A stretch of 64,000 nucleotides of DNA, from contig JAGAWN010000124.1 in the NCBI GenBank assembly GCA_017941355.1, positions 85,998 to 149,997 of the forward strand. The letters run 5' to 3'. The translations under genes and the position numbers were made by a program. The stretch comes from Ruminiclostridium sp. (lineage in GTDB: Bacteria > Bacillota > Clostridia > Oscillospirales > Ruminococcaceae). The notes under the pieces were generated by a model. The model had not been told where the DNA came from, ran no database searches, and saw nothing but the letters and a program-made list of their open reading frames with translations. Every line of letters starts with the position of its first letter. The stretch's first letter is position 1. This document shows positions 52,543 through 61,286 of the stretch, in pieces.

Positions 52543-52938
52543 TTGTCCGTGAATAAGAGATCCGACGAAAAACTGAAAAGAGCCGGTACATACGTTTTCT
52601 CGCTGTTATGCGGAGCTGCTGCCGCGGGGATACTGCTTGCCGCGTTCCCGGCACTGATGTACGCGCTTGAGATGCCGCCGGAGTCGGCGGGAGTCTTTGC
52701 GTTCACAGCACTTGCCGCCGGCTGCCTCGTAAGCGGGTTTGTATGCGGCAGCATAAAGCGGCGGGGAGGTCTGCGCTGCGGGCTTATCTGCGCGGGACTG
52801 ATCTCCGCCGTACTGCTTGCCGTGTCGCTTATCACCGGAAACGCTGACGGAAGTTCAGCTGCGGCAAGACTTCTCACAACAGCCGCCGGGTGCTGCACCG
52901 GTGCCGTTATCGGCGTAAACAGGGCAAGGGAGGTATAG
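52543..52938 (+). CDS. TIGR04086-family membrane protein (YrzE-like)
   Basis: About 131 residues with four membrane segments arranged as two hairpins: LLCGAAAAGILLAAFPALMYAL, VFAFTALAAGCLVSGFVCGSI, then two more. Glycine- and alanine-rich packing and the GxxxxGxxCG pattern fit the TIGR04086 family found in spore-forming Firmicutes. I take the TTG at 52543, 8 bases after GGGG; GTG at 52534 is the alternative. It faces the gerA operon. The function is unknown. Confidence 0.8.
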   Translation: MSVNKRSDEKLKRAGTYVFSLLCGAAAAGILLAAFPALMYALEMPPESAGVFAFTALAAGCLVSGFVCGSIKRRGGLRCGLICAGLISAVLLAVSLITGNADGSSAAARLLTTAAGCCTGAVIGVNRAREV

Positions 52939-52986
52939 CGGGATATTTCGGAGAAAGCGTGAGTGCCGCTCCGGGATCGTACACTG

Positions 52987-54114
52987 TTATCCGGTCAGTC
53001 CGAAGCGCTCGGCTGAAACGCTGCATGAAACGGATATTTCGGAATTACGGAGATATTCGCCGTAATCGTCTTTTATAGTTTCCCATATTTCCGGGGACTG
53101 CGAGCGAATAGCATAGGACAGCCCGACAACATCTGCGCCGTACCGTTTGAGCGTCGCTTCGAGAGCGGTATAGGCTCTTTCTGACAGTTCCTGCCCGCAC
53201 AGCCGTTCCATGTCGGTTCCCGCGGCATAAGGATCGGGAAGAGAGGTGCTTACCAGCTTGCAATGCGCACTGATCTCAACATCTATTCTCAGCCTGTCCC
53301 CGTTCAGTGACGGAGTGATCCGTGAGCGTATGCCGAACATATCGGCGCGTATATCGCTGCCGCGGTGAGTAATTGTTACTCGGCAGTCTCCGCTGCCGTC
53401 AGAGCCGGGATCGAGAAGCTGAAGCCCCGCCGTTTCCGCTTCCGTAAGCCTTTCGGGCAGGCTGCCGCACACACAGAGCGCACCGCCCCGGATAATTATG
53501 CTCTTTCCCTCCTCGGTGTCGCCACTCCCGGAGCCGTAAACTCGCAGCAGCGGCAGCACCGCGCTTTCCGTCGGCTCGCGCAGCTTTCCGGCAGCCTCAT
53601 ACAGTATCACCGGGCGGCTCATCCCCAGATCCCGCGAATTGCCGATCATCTCTTTAAGCTTCTCCACCGAAGCGTTTCCCTCGTTGAAACGTATATTCAT
53701 AATGTCCGCGGCACTTCCCTCCGCGGCGCACACATACGCACGCATATTGCTGCTGTAGTGGGATACGCAGAGATCCAGGCTGTCACGCAGATCTGTCAGC
53801 GCACCCTCTCCGAACACTATCACCGATGCCGAACCGAGCATAATGTTATGCCCCGACCTGTGGGAAAGCTCTTCAAGCGCGCTTTCGATCGTTTTCCCGC
53901 CGGCGCGGCTTATATTCACATTCGGTGCCGAACTGTCAATGGCGGTGATCCCGCCGGTAGAGTCGGTGTTGAAGAACTGCACGGTAACGGTATAGACGCT
54001 GCCGTCAAAGTCAACACCCACGGCTTCCGCAATGCCTATCCGGTCAAGCTCCGGGTGCGGTATGCAGCCCGAAAGTGTCATCACCGCAGCGAGCAGTACA
54101 GCGAGTTTTTTCAT
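52987..54114 (-). CDS. gerC: Spore germination lipoprotein GerAC
   Basis: 375 residues from the ATG at 54114 (AAAGGGGA upstream). The signal peptide ends in the lipobox TLSGC (Cys17). Then comes the GerAC family pattern ELDRIGIAEAVGVDF, with the C-terminal domain ending near YGADVVGLSYAIRSQSPEIWETI. With the other two subunits it forms a nutrient receptor in the spore inner membrane. It overlaps gerB by 4 bases. The family assignment is secure; the germinant is unknown. Confidence 0.93.
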   Translation of the reverse strand: MKKLAVLLAAVMTLSGCIPHPELDRIGIAEAVGVDFDGSVYTVTVQFFNTDSTGGITAIDSSAPNVNISRAGGKTIESALEELSHRSGHNIMLGSASVIVFGEGALTDLRDSLDLCVSHYSSNMRAYVCAAEGSAADIMNIRFNEGNASVEKLKEMIGNSRDLGMSRPVILYEAAGKLREPTESAVLPLLRVYGSGSGDTEEGKSIIIRGGALCVCGSLPERLTEAETAGLQLLDPGSDGSGDCRVTITHRGSDIRADMFGIRSRITPSLNGDRLRIDVEISAHCKLVSTSLPDPYAAGTDMERLCGQELSERAYTALEATLKRYGADVVGLSYAIRSQSPEIWETIKDDYGEYLRNSEISVSCSVSAERFGLTG

Positions 54115-55211
54115 GCAGCTGTCCCCTTTCCCGCACCGCCGGTCCTTACATCGGATTTCGGACTGCATAGCAGAGCCGCTGCCGGCAGGAACAGTGCTGC
54201 ACACATCAGCGGCACTCCCGACCCGCATATCCTCGCAGCCGTTCCCGTCAGAGCGGGGATCACCGTAAACAGTTCCGAAAGCGCAAGCGCCGCCGCGCCG
54301 AAAAGCAGGGAGGCAATGTCTGCCGCCTTGCTGCAGCCGAAGCAGACGCGGACTATATTCCCGAATGACAGCGAAAACAGCGCTGTTTTCAGTATTCCCG
54401 CCATTATCCAGACAGTCACGTCGATGCCGTTCAGCCGATGCAGCAGCGTTATGTCGGAAATGCTCGAAAGCGTGTAAAAAGGGAACATCAGCCGCGATGT
54501 GAGATGTCCGAACACCGTATTGTACATAAATGTCATCAGCAGTATCGTCAGACAAGACCCGCCGAGATACAGCGGTACTGTCCGCAGAGCTTTACTGCTT
54601 ACGTTCCCGCACAGCACCGCAAATATCAGGAACTCGGAATTCCGTGAAAATTCCTTGATTACTTCGCTCCACAATGTTTCCGGGCGGTCCGTGAATGCCG
54701 GATACAGCCTTTCAGTGTGAAATTCGCCCGCCAGCGCACATATTATCAGCACCAGCAGCAGCACGAAAATTGCGGCAGCTATCGTACCCGTGCGCACCGA
54801 AGCTTCCAGTCCCTTATGCACGGCGAACAGCAGGGCGGTACCGGCGGTTACGCAGAAATAAAGGGGCGGCGCATAGTCCAGCACCGTTACCGAAGCGTAG
54901 TAGTGAGAGCGCAGTCCCGTTTCCGCCGCCGCAGTCAGCAGGAACACCGACAGCAGCACCCCTGTGAAGCCGGACAGAAGCTTGCTCCTGCCGGCAATGA
55001 CGGTTATCGGGGATTCCCCGCCGCAGTGCTTTATTGCTGCCGCGGCAGGGATATACACCGCGCCGGTCAGCAGGAATGACAGTATGACTGCCGTGAAGCG
55101 CTGCATACCGTACTCCGTGTGCTCCCACGGCAGTGAGGATACCTCTGTGAATACCCTTGACAGCGCAAGTACAGCCGCGAAGCTGCCCGCGCTTATTTTA
55201 TTGTTTATCAT
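54111..55211 (-). CDS. gerB: Spore germination transporter-like subunit GerAB
   Basis: 366 residues with about ten membrane segments, of the APC-superfamily GerAB/ArcD type. It begins KISAGSFAAVLALSRVF and contains the usual LYPAF motif. This subunit is thought to bind the germinant. It overlaps gerA by 14 bases and gerC by 4, so translation is tightly coupled. GC content is higher than in the flanking plus-strand genes. Confidence 0.92.
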   Translation of the reverse strand: MINNKISAGSFAAVLALSRVFTEVSSLPWEHTEYGMQRFTAVILSFLLTGAVYIPAAAAIKHCGGESPITVIAGRSKLLSGFTGVLLSVFLLTAAAETGLRSHYYASVTVLDYAPPLYFCVTAGTALLFAVHKGLEASVRTGTIAAAIFVLLLVLIICALAGEFHTERLYPAFTDRPETLWSEVIKEFSRNSEFLIFAVLCGNVSSKALRTVPLYLGGSCLTILLMTFMYNTVFGHLTSRLMFPFYTLSSISDITLLHRLNGIDVTVWIMAGILKTALFSLSFGNIVRVCFGCSKAADIASLLFGAAALALSELFTVIPALTGTAARICGSGVPLMCAALFLPAAALLCSPKSDVRTGGAGKGTAA

Positions 55212-56646
55212 CTTCCGCTCCGTTCATGTCGTATATATCCGGGTCGGTATGCCCGAGTTTATGCCAGCTGCTCCTTATAAAAGTGTCCCTCATGGATTTG
55301 CCGGAAAAAGGCGCAAGCGGCGATGTGAACGGCACGCCGTATGAATTTGCGGAGCAGGCGCTCACGCAGAATACCAGAGAAGCTATCGTGATCCCGAACA
55401 GTCCGCAAAGTCCGCCTGCGAGAATATAAACGAACCGCATGAACGAGACCTGATTCGCAATGTCGGATACGATGTAGCCGGAGATCGACGCAATTGCGAC
55501 CGCCAGCAGCATAGGCGCTCCCACCAGTCCCGCTGACACCACGATATCACCGATCACGATACCGCCCACAATACTTACCGCGTGCCCGACGTTGGACGGC
55601 AGCCGCAGCCCCGCTTCCCGCATTATCTCATAGAAAACGTCGAGAATCACACATTCCGTAAGCACCGTGTAAGGCGTAAGAGCCTCCGCGGCTGCCAGAT
55701 CCCGCAGCAGCGCGTCCGGTATCAGCTCAGGGTGGAAATTTGCGAGGGCGGTATAAAACCCCGGAAGAAGTATTGCCGCAAAGAATGCCAGCCAGCGCAC
55801 GATGCGTATGAAGAACGCGAACAGCGGATGCTCGGTGTAATCGTCCAGCACCATGAAATTCTCTGTGAACAGCTTGGGAACATACAGCGCGAACGGCGAG
55901 CCGTCAATGATGACCCCTACCCTGCCCTCGTACAGTTTGGAAACGAAAACGTCCGGGCGTTCTGTCGCGCCGACTTCGGTGAACAGCGGATTCCGGTTTT
56001 CGAGAAAAGGCTGAATGAAACCGCTTTCCAGAACCAGCGACAGCGGCAGCGTTTCAAGACGCCGGATCACCTCGTCCGCAAGTCCGCGCTCCGCAATGCT
56101 TTCCATTCTGCAAACCGTTATTTCAGTCCCGGAGGTCTTGCCGACGGTCATGTTGGTGAATACGAGATCCGGTGATTTCACCCGCCGCCGGACAAGGCTC
56201 ATGTTTATGTGCAGGGCTTCCACAAAGCCCTCCCGCGCTCCTCGGATATTGCGGTGGTTTTCCGGCTGGGTGACGGAACGCGTCTCAAAGCCCTGCACTC
56301 CCACCGCGTAGCCGGTATCTGTGCCGTCTATCAGTATCACGCAGAAGCCGCTCATTGCCGCTGAGACGATCTCTTCCGGTGAAGTGACCGGCTTTTCGTC
56401 ACAGGCGATAAGCAGTTCTCCGCTTATCATTGAAGCCAGCTTCTCCGGCGTGCAGTCCGGCAGGTCAAGCTCCGACAGCGGGCGGTAAACGAGGTTTGCG
56501 AGCTTGTTCGCGTCTGTCTGTCCGTCGCAGGATATGACGCAGATGCCGATACCGCAGACCTTTGCGTATTTTAAGATAAGATCACTGCTGTTTTTCATAA
56601 CAGAACGGACAGTGACCGTATTGTTTTCGAGAATCTTGTCAAGCAT
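55198..56646 (-). CDS. gerA: Spore germination protein GerAA
   Basis: 482 residues. A soluble N-terminal domain (to about 240, with DLVFTNMTVGKTSGTEITVCRM-type segments) carries VGVIIDGSPFALYVP and is followed by four or five membrane segments, including EALTPYTVLTECVILDVFYEIMREAGLRLP and the ICD-like VGAPML stretch. This is the standard GerA/SpoVAF layout. The ribosome site GGGAGGAAG is preceded by a GGGCAG/CTGCCC hairpin. It heads the gerABC operon. The 226-base divergent gap to 56873 shows no clear forespore promoter to me. Confidence 0.93.
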   Translation of the reverse strand: MLDKILENNTVTVRSVMKNSSDLILKYAKVCGIGICVISCDGQTDANKLANLVYRPLSELDLPDCTPEKLASMISGELLIACDEKPVTSPEEIVSAAMSGFCVILIDGTDTGYAVGVQGFETRSVTQPENHRNIRGAREGFVEALHINMSLVRRRVKSPDLVFTNMTVGKTSGTEITVCRMESIAERGLADEVIRRLETLPLSLVLESGFIQPFLENRNPLFTEVGATERPDVFVSKLYEGRVGVIIDGSPFALYVPKLFTENFMVLDDYTEHPLFAFFIRIVRWLAFFAAILLPGFYTALANFHPELIPDALLRDLAAAEALTPYTVLTECVILDVFYEIMREAGLRLPSNVGHAVSIVGGIVIGDIVVSAGLVGAPMLLAVAIASISGYIVSDIANQVSFMRFVYILAGGLCGLFGITIASLVFCVSACSANSYGVPFTSPLAPFSGKSMRDTFIRSSWHKLGHTDPDIYDMNGAEDDKQ

Positions 56647-56872
56647 AACGGCTTCCTCCCGGGCAGTATCTGCCCTGTTTCAGGAAACCGCCGATCAAAT
56701 CGGCATTAATAAACTCGGTTTTGATTTATATGCCTTTCTCGCTGCCTGCTGCTTTGCAAAAGCGATTTGATGAGCGGTTCCTCTTGTCTCATATTTTTCA
56801 CGGATTGTAATAATTTATACATTTCCGCGCAAAATATGGGAGTAATGTCAAAACCGGAAAGGAAGCCGATAT

Positions 56873-57511
56873 ATGCTTGTAATAATGATACGAACCGTCA
56901 TTCTCTATATTATAATAATAGCAATGATGCGTCTTATGGGGAAAAAACAGCTCGGAGAGCTTCAGCCCAGCGAACTTGTCACGACCATACTTATCTCAAA
57001 TATAGCCACGCTTTCGATAGAGGATCCCACAGTACCTATGCTTATCGGAGTCGTGCCGATACTGATGATAGTCTGTATAGATGTGCTGATGTCCGTCGTT
57101 ATGCTGAAAAGTCCGGGATTCCGCAGTATGATAACCGGCTCCCCTAAGATCATCATATCCGACGGAAAGATCGACCGCAGAGAGCTTGACAGGCTGCGCT
57201 ATACAATAGATGACGTGCTTGAATCAATGCGCGAGGAGGGGATTTTCGACATAACCGAGGTGAGATACGCCATAGTCGAGACTACCGGAAAGATCAACTT
57301 TTTTAAGAAAACCGACGGTGACAGCGATCCGCCGAGTGTTGTCATAAAGGACGGTATCGTGGAAAAGAGCGGGCTTGCCATGACGGGCATGACGGCGCGC
57401 ACCCTGAAACAGCTTCTCGATGACAACAATGTCAGGTGCAGGGACGTGTTCCTGCTCACCGTAACGCGCGGCGGCAGCTACGATCTTATACGAAAGGATA
57501 CGGGAAAATGA
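56873..57511 (+). CDS. DUF421 (YetF-like) membrane protein
   Basis: 212 residues. Three N-terminal membrane segments with MMRLMGKKQLGELQPSELVTTILISNIATLSIEDPTVP in pieces are characteristic. A soluble DUF421 domain follows, with SPKIIISDGKIDRRELDRLRYTIDDVLESMREEGIFDITEVRYAIVETTGKINFF. YetF proteins affect spore germination and membrane stress in Bacillus; the mechanism is unknown. GGAAAGGAAG precedes the ATG. It is coupled to the next gene by an ATGA overlap and lies back to back with gerABC, in keeping with a spore role. Confidence 0.92.
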   Translation: MLVIMIRTVILYIIIIAMMRLMGKKQLGELQPSELVTTILISNIATLSIEDPTVPMLIGVVPILMIVCIDVLMSVVMLKSPGFRSMITGSPKIIISDGKIDRRELDRLRYTIDDVLESMREEGIFDITEVRYAIVETTGKINFFKKTDGDSDPPSVVIKDGIVEKSGLAMTGMTARTLKQLLDDNNVRCRDVFLLTVTRGGSYDLIRKDTGK

Positions 57512-57876
57512 AACGGACGGTTATATGCGCGATCCTGCTGACGGCAATGACGGTAACGGGGATCCTGCTTCAGATGAGGGTAAACATGGCTGCCGCGGAA
57601 ACGGAGAAAGCGCTTCTGCGGATCGAGGATATGCCGGCAGGCGGGGAACGCGAAAAAGCCGCGCTCCGGCTCTCCCGGGACTGGGAGGACTTCTGCGCGG
57701 AAAATATATTTCTTACCAACAACGAGTGTGCGTTTGAGATCTCGCAGGCGTTGTTTCACATTTCGGCGGAACTGTATTCAGGCGACGGGGATATAACCGA
57801 GGAGTGCCGGGCGGCGCGGCTGCTGGTGGAAGCTTATGTGAGAAGCTGCGAACCCACGCTCGACAACATATTCTGA
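57508..57876 (+). CDS. DUF4363-type protein
   Basis: 122 residues. An N-terminal signal anchor (TVICAILLTAMTVTGILL) is followed by a small helical domain (EKALLRIEDM to CRAARLLVEAYVRSCEPTLDNIF). Proteins of this pattern directly follow DUF421 genes in many Clostridia, as here. The start is the ATG overlapping the DUF421 stop; an in-frame start at 57436 lies inside that gene. The repeat element copy 2 starts 2 bases after its stop. Confidence 0.85.
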   Translation: MKRTVICAILLTAMTVTGILLQMRVNMAAAETEKALLRIEDMPAGGEREKAALRLSRDWEDFCAENIFLTNNECAFEISQALFHISAELYSGDGDITEECRAARLLVEAYVRSCEPTLDNIF

Positions 57877-57878
57877 AT

Positions 57879-58013
57879 TTTAAGTTTCCCCAAAATTTCC
57901 CGCGATTCATGCGGTTTTCAAAATAAATGGGATTTTCAATTTGTCAGCGCTTACAAATAGCGTGTTTAAGGCGTTTAGTCGAGTTTTACGTTCAATTTTT
58001 GGGGAAACTTATA
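57879..58013 (+). repeat. MITE-like repeat, copy 2
   Basis: 135 bases beginning TTTAAGTTTCCCCAAAA and ending in the reverse complement with one mismatch at the second base of the end. It aligns with copy 1 (10895-11047) along most of its length but lacks about 18 bases near the left end. I see no flanking duplication. It starts 2 bases after a stop codon. Confidence 0.78.
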
Positions 58014-58044
58014 CAGTCCGAAAGCTGTAATATAGATCCTGTTT

Positions 58045-58146
58045 GCAGATGTACGATTCTCCGTGAAACGGCATGGGTGCAGCTTCAAGCTGCCGCCGGC
58101 GCTGTCCGCGTAGGACGTCTGTTGAAAAAGGAACATCTTCGACAGA
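58045..58146 (+). ncRNA. Candidate structured RNA module, copy 2
   Basis: 102 bases matching 11131-11228. GTCC-GCGTA-GGAC is identical. The second hairpin is GCAGCTT/AAGCTGC here, where copy 1 has a different but also paired sequence. The last stem is TCTGTTGAA/TTCGACAGA. The GAAACGGCATGGGT and AAAAAGGAAC segments are unpaired and conserved. It is followed by a terminator-like stem. Confidence 0.55.
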
Positions 58147-58150
58147 TCAA

Positions 58151-58175
58151 AGCCCCGCCATAGGCAGGGCTGTTT
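58151..58175 (+). terminator. Terminator after repeat copy 2
   Basis: AGCCC-C-GCC-ATA-GGC-A-GGGCT forms a stem with one internal mismatch, followed by GTTT. It separates the repeat from the converging minus-strand gene. Confidence 0.65.
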
Positions 58176-58184
58176 CCGTAACAT

Positions 58185-58946
58185 TCAGATCATTGAGTTT
58201 ATCAGGCTGCTGTAATAGTTTGATGTCGAATAAGTGCTGTCGGAATCGTCATTTCCGAGGAAATCCAGCAGACTGCTCGACGACGAGCCTGTGATAGACG
58301 ACGCGTATGTGGAGACAGCGTTGGCTGCGGCAGCTATGCTGCCGAGAAAGCCGTCAAGACCCACGCTGCTGAGCTTGTCCGCGTCGAGGGTGAGTCTGCC
58401 CGTGTCATCGACGGTTATCCCGGCTTCCGCGAGTGCATCAGCCGCAGTGCCGGCAGCGGTCGAGAACAGCCGTGAGTACATTATGCCGGAAGCGGTTGAC
58501 TGCGCTCTGAGATCGGAGACAAGTGCGTTGTACTTGTCAACGAAGTTGCCGAGTATCGGGATAAGGCTTTCCTTATCCGCGCTGTCTGCGGATTCCAGCA
58601 CATTGATTGCCGATGAAAGACTGTCCGCCGCGGCTTTTATGCCGGTGTCGGATATGGGAAGTCCGAGGGCTCCCACAACGGCCGAAGCGGCAGAATCCGT
58701 ATCTGCGTTTGTGAGCGCGTACAGCAGTGTCCTTCCGTCGGCGCTTGCTATGGGCGATGTGCTGTCCGAAACGTTTGTCACACCGACAGCCTTAGTCTGC
58801 TCATTTGTATTGAACATCAGGGATCTCAGCAGATCTCCGAAGCTTTGTGTATCTGTTCTCCCGGCTCCGTTCATTACGGAGTTTTTGGCGTCTGCGATCT
58901 TGGTGCGGACAGCTTCACCGATAATACCCGATTGATAAATATACAT
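58185..58946 (-). CDS. Unknown Ala/Ser-rich helical protein, faintly FliD-like
   Basis: 253 residues from the ATG at 58946, 5 bases after GAAAGGTGG. There is no signal peptide. The composition is rich in Ala, Ser, Asp and Thr; the middle part (FVDKYNALVSDLRAQSTASGI, then GITVDDTGRLTLDADKLSS) resembles the C-terminal part of flagellar cap proteins. The end is a serine-rich linker and YSTSNYYSSLINSMI. No flagellar gene is nearby. It may be a filament- or secretion-type protein; I do not assign a function. Confidence 0.7.
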   Translation of the reverse strand: MYIYQSGIIGEAVRTKIADAKNSVMNGAGRTDTQSFGDLLRSLMFNTNEQTKAVGVTNVSDSTSPIASADGRTLLYALTNADTDSAASAVVGALGLPISDTGIKAAADSLSSAINVLESADSADKESLIPILGNFVDKYNALVSDLRAQSTASGIMYSRLFSTAAGTAADALAEAGITVDDTGRLTLDADKLSSVGLDGFLGSIAAAANAVSTYASSITGSSSSSLLDFLGNDDSDSTYSTSNYYSSLINSMI

Positions 58947-59060
58947 AAAAACCACCTTTCCGTTTTGTACATTATATCACATTCTCTTTGAAAAATCAAT
59001 ACAATAACAAACAAAACGGAATCATAAATAAAAAGTATCAGGCGGACTGTAACGGCTGCG

Positions 59061-59789
59061 TCATTGATCGGAACCGGTGCTTTCGCTCTCGTTCCCGCCC
59101 CATTTGTAGCCGAATCCCCACACGGTCTGTATGTATTTCGGGTTGGAGGGGTCTTCCTCGATCTTCATTCTTATGCGGCGGATATTCACGTCAACGATCT
59201 TGTCATCGCCGTAATAGCTCTCGCCCCATATCTTGTTGAGCAGCGTTCGCCTGTCAACGGCATTTCCGGCATTGCGGATAAAATACTCTAAAATATGGTA
59301 TTCCACCTGCGTTATATCCAGCGGTTCGTCATTTTTGGTGATACGTCGGGATCTGACATTTACGCGGAAAGGCCCCGATATAAGCTCCGCGCCGGTTTCC
59401 TCCGAACTGCGGGAAACGCTGACGCGGCGGTATATCGCGTCTATGCGGGCGATCAGCTCAGACGGTGAGAACGGTTTTGTAACATAGTCGTCGGCACCCA
59501 TCATCAGGCAGTTCACTTTGTCCATTTCCTGACTTTTGGCGGAGAGCATGATTATACCGATCGTGCTGCTCTCGCTGCGCAGGAAGCGGCAGACCTGAGT
59601 TCCGTCCATGCCGGGCATCATTATATCCAGCAGGGCGACATCGAATCGCTTGCCGCTTTTCCATGCTTCAACTGCCTTTTCGCCGCTGTCAACGTCATAA
59701 ACGTCGTAGCCGGAGCGTTTCAGGTGAATTACGACAAAATCGCGGATCGCGTCCTCGTCCTCGCAGACGAGTATTCTTTTTTCCTCCAT
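59061..59789 (-). CDS. OmpR/PhoB-type response regulator
   Basis: 242 residues. The receiver domain has the acidic pair EDED (10-13 region), the phospho-acceptor aspartate in VALLDIMMPG (about 55) and a conserved lysine in VTKPFSPSEL (about 105). The C-terminal winged helix has DITQVEYHILEYFIRNAGNAVDRRTLLNKIWG and VDVNIRRIRMKIEEDP. It activates or represses genes after phosphorylation. No histidine kinase is adjacent; it follows a lipoprotein gene by 9 bases, so they are probably one operon. GGAGG precedes the ATG. Confidence 0.94.
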   Translation of the reverse strand: MEEKRILVCEDEDAIRDFVVIHLKRSGYDVYDVDSGEKAVEAWKSGKRFDVALLDIMMPGMDGTQVCRFLRSESSTIGIIMLSAKSQEMDKVNCLMMGADDYVTKPFSPSELIARIDAIYRRVSVSRSSEETGAELISGPFRVNVRSRRITKNDEPLDITQVEYHILEYFIRNAGNAVDRRTLLNKIWGESYYGDDKIVDVNIRRIRMKIEEDPSNPKYIQTVWGFGYKWGGNESESTGSDQ

Positions 59790-59798
59790 AAATCCTCC

Positions 59799-61103
59799 TT
59801 ACCGAAGTCTGAACAATTGTCCGAGGCTTTCTGCGTCAGGCGTGAGCGTACTGTTTGAAAGTGCGGCATAGTATGAAAAACCGGTAGTATCGCTTCTGCC
59901 GAGGTAAATGTAATCATCGTTGTCATATCTGTCGGTATTCCCGTCTGCCGCGCCGTAGAGCCGCAGCAGCTCCTCGCCCTTTACGTCCGAGATAGTGTCA
60001 TAGCGGTTGAATACCACGGTACTTTCCGAAATTGAGACTGCCGCCGTGACCCCGCCCCAGTTCTCCGGGAAAAAGAAGATATAATCGCCTTTTGTGCCGA
60101 CGAAACTTCTGAGTTTTTCGGAAAAAACCGTACCGGCGCGGTCAAGGGAATGCCAGACGGTCATATTGACCTGCTCCGCGTGGGGGAGATCTGTGTATCC
60201 GGGGAAAGGCACGCTTGTGGGGATCTCGATCACGCCGTCGCCGTCCGCGTCCGCACTTGCCACATAGGGAGTATAGGAATTTGAGATGCGGAGTGTGATA
60301 TCGGGGTTGAGGACAGGTGACAGATAGAAATACTTGTTTCCGTAGATAACCGCGTCGGTGCCGAACGAGCCGTCCGGAAAAGCGTAATCGACGAAAGTGG
60401 TATGGGTGCCGGGAGTTCCGCAGTCCCCGCAGGTCACGCTGCGTATCCCCGCAAAGCCGCTGTTCAGCGGGACAAAGCCGAGCTGGACAAGACTGCTTCC
60501 CTCTCTGGTGCCGTAGATGCCTGCCATTGTGTTCCCGGAAACGCGCTCGTTGGTAATGGTGAACAGGTCGTTTATGCCGTTTCCGTCCGCGTCGAACACG
60601 TCCATGTAGATGTTCCGGATATTCATCAGTTCCTGCGGGGTGCTGTCGGTATAGGTCATGACGCTGGTGTATCTGTCCGACGAGCTTTGCATGAGGTAAT
60701 TCACGATTATGGTAAGCGAACCTAAACCGAGATCTTCAAACCTCACGTTTTCCACCTCGCTGCCGGAAGCGGCGAAGTCATAGACCGATACCCAGACGCC
60801 GTTATGCTTGTCGAGAAAGTTAAGTCTCAGTGAGGAGCCGTCGGAGACATTCGGCATTTCATAGAATACGATAGCCTCATCTGTCGGTTCGTTGTCGAGA
60901 TTGCGGACAACGAACGCGCTGCGGTAGCGTCCGCTTTTGGGGTATTTGAGAATGATATCGCTGCTGGTGAAGTCGCGCAGGGCTGCGTAGATCTCGCTCT
61001 GTTCGCCGTCAAGGCGCGGCGGGCTGAGAAGTTCCTCCACGGAAGCCGCGGAACAGGAAGACAGAAGCACGGCTGCGAGCAGCGGCAAAAAACGTTTCTT
61101 CAG
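59799..61103 (-). CDS. Lipoprotein with calcium-loop-like motifs, unknown (CUG start?)
   Basis: About 434 residues. A signal peptide KKRFLPLLAAVLLSSC ends in a lipobox. The body is beta-rich and contains two EF-hand-like loops, DVFDADGNGINDLF (about 160) and ADADGDGVIEI (about 282), plus repeated YDxxDYIYLG-type strands as in FG-GAP/propeller proteins. TTG at 61088 is the only common start codon but would cut the basic N-region. CTG at 61103 lies 7 bases after GGGGG and gives a normal lipoprotein signal. It is co-transcribed with the response regulator and may be a surface sensor. Confidence 0.78.
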   Translation of the reverse strand: MKKRFLPLLAAVLLSSCSAASVEELLSPPRLDGEQSEIYAALRDFTSSDIILKYPKSGRYRSAFVVRNLDNEPTDEAIVFYEMPNVSDGSSLRLNFLDKHNGVWVSVYDFAASGSEVENVRFEDLGLGSLTIIVNYLMQSSSDRYTSVMTYTDSTPQELMNIRNIYMDVFDADGNGINDLFTITNERVSGNTMAGIYGTREGSSLVQLGFVPLNSGFAGIRSVTCGDCGTPGTHTTFVDYAFPDGSFGTDAVIYGNKYFYLSPVLNPDITLRISNSYTPYVASADADGDGVIEIPTSVPFPGYTDLPHAEQVNMTVWHSLDRAGTVFSEKLRSFVGTKGDYIFFFPENWGGVTAAVSISESTVVFNRYDTISDVKGEELLRLYGAADGNTDRYDNDDYIYLGRSDTTGFSYYAALSNSTLTPDAESLGQLFRLR

Positions 61104-61237
61104 AACATCACCCCCAATATGATTTCATTATATCACGTTTTAATGATTTTATCAAGCACCATGCGGCAAAACTTTATCTTATCCCCGCAAATGCACGGCT
61201 TATCGGAAACCGCGGCTTTCCGGGCTGTTATGTGGTC

Positions 61238-61266
61238 TTGACTATACGACGAAAAAATGATATAAT
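61238..61266 (+). promoter_or_regulatory. Promoter of trmL-degV
   Basis: TTGACT (61238-61243), 17 bases, TATAAT (61261-61266). Transcription should start near 61273, 8 bases before the ribosome site, leaving a very short leader. Confidence 0.85.
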
Positions 61267-61286
61267 ATACTGATTTCAGCAAGGGA

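Noticed and set aside
52987-54555. 522-residue version of GerAC beginning at 54555
   Set aside because: The first 147 residues lie in another frame of gerB and have no ribosome site; the lipoprotein signal begins at ATG 54114.
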